Of a stretch of DNA of 64,000 nt, positions 63,744-64,000 are shown one piece after another; within the stretch, counting starts at the first letter, position 1, and every line of letters begins with the position of its first letter. The notes beneath the pieces are model-generated. The model ran no database searches. It saw only the letters and a list, made by a program, of their open reading frames with translations, and had not been told where the DNA came from. Origin of the DNA: Hymenopus coronatus (taxonomy: Eukaryota > Arthropoda > Insecta > Mantodea > Hymenopodidae); assembly GCA_030762935.1 (NCBI GenBank), contig CM060896.1, positions 14,736,027 to 14,800,026 of the forward strand. Direction: 5' to 3'. The position numbers were made by a program, and so were the translations under genes.

Positions 63744-64000
63744 ATTTTACTTTCTCTACACAGAGTGTATAGAGAAGGTATAGCACTCATACCGAGATTT
63801 CACCGGGTATCACAAAAAGGTCCGCGCGCGTGTGTGTGTGAACATGATAACTCAAAAATGAAAAGTCGGTAACCTACCAAACTTGGTATTTAATTTTAGT
63901 TTCTTCCCGGAATGCGACACGAAGATTTTGAGAAAAATCCCCCCATCCCAAACTACCCTTTACATGAAACATTTTTCGAAAATTTAACGATTTTGATTAA
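63744..64000 (+). mobile_element. HINE copy 39 (runs out of window)
   Basis: TTTTACTTTCTCTACACAGA opens the copy, with the palindrome reduced (ACAGAGTGTATAGAGAAGG). The CTGTATCCAAAAA block is missing. The copy continues through CTACCAAACTTGGTATTTAA to the window edge. Confidence 0.8.

Overview
This window looks like intergenic or intronic sequence from a large, AT-rich, repeat-dense animal genome, probably an arthropod or another invertebrate. I base that on Penelope-like retroelement relics with GIY-YIG endonuclease, a very abundant Helentron/DINE-1-like element, several tRNA-derived SINE families, MITEs with TA target sites, and no operons or compact genes. I cannot name a species. No complete host gene, rRNA or functional tRNA gene is visible.

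The dominant component is one interspersed family about 850-910 bp long, called HINE here. It is present as about 30 near-complete copies and over a dozen fragments on both strands, covering roughly 30 kb of the 64 kb by my coordinates. A full copy starts with a long palindrome (ACTTTCTCTA..TAGAGAAAGT) and has an internal (GT)n tract and an invariant internal dyad (AAATACCAAACTTGGTATTT). It ends GTAGAGAAAGTCATGTG..CACATCAGA, followed by T's. The 5' terminal 11-12 bases recur inverted near, but not at, the 3' end. Copies sit in T-runs, and two pairs are fused head to tail. These traits match non-autonomous Helentrons (HINE/DINE-1 type rolling-circle elements). Two 3'-half subgroups are visible, A and B.

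Layout: 1-9.2 kb, HINE copies, one split by a 498-bp MITE, with coding-like relics and a GIY-YIG endonuclease relic. 9.2-15.6 kb, HINE-poor, with a decayed Penelope-like element. 15.6-21.2 kb, HINE copies and SINEs. 21.4-26.7 kb, LINE and DNA-transposon relics, two MITEs and SINEs. 26.7-33.5 kb, HINEs, SINEs and a LINE 3' end. 34.2-36.7 kb, a large inverted-repeat structure with an inserted element flanked by an 11-bp duplication. 36.7-42.4 kb, HINEs. 42.66-45.54 kb, a 77-bp satellite array of 38 units with internal segmental duplications. 45.6-48.8 kb, HINEs, including a tandem pair. 48.8-54.15 kb, an island without HINEs, with SINEs, a duplicated 200-bp block and one candidate host exon ending in a strong splice donor. 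54.15-64 kb, HINEs, including nested and tandem copies.

Protein-level relics are all broken by stops or frameshifts. The only candidate for a living host gene is a short 27-codon exon at 53.9 kb, which is an inference from a start codon, an open frame and a donor site. I judged every other open reading frame to be repeat-derived or chance.
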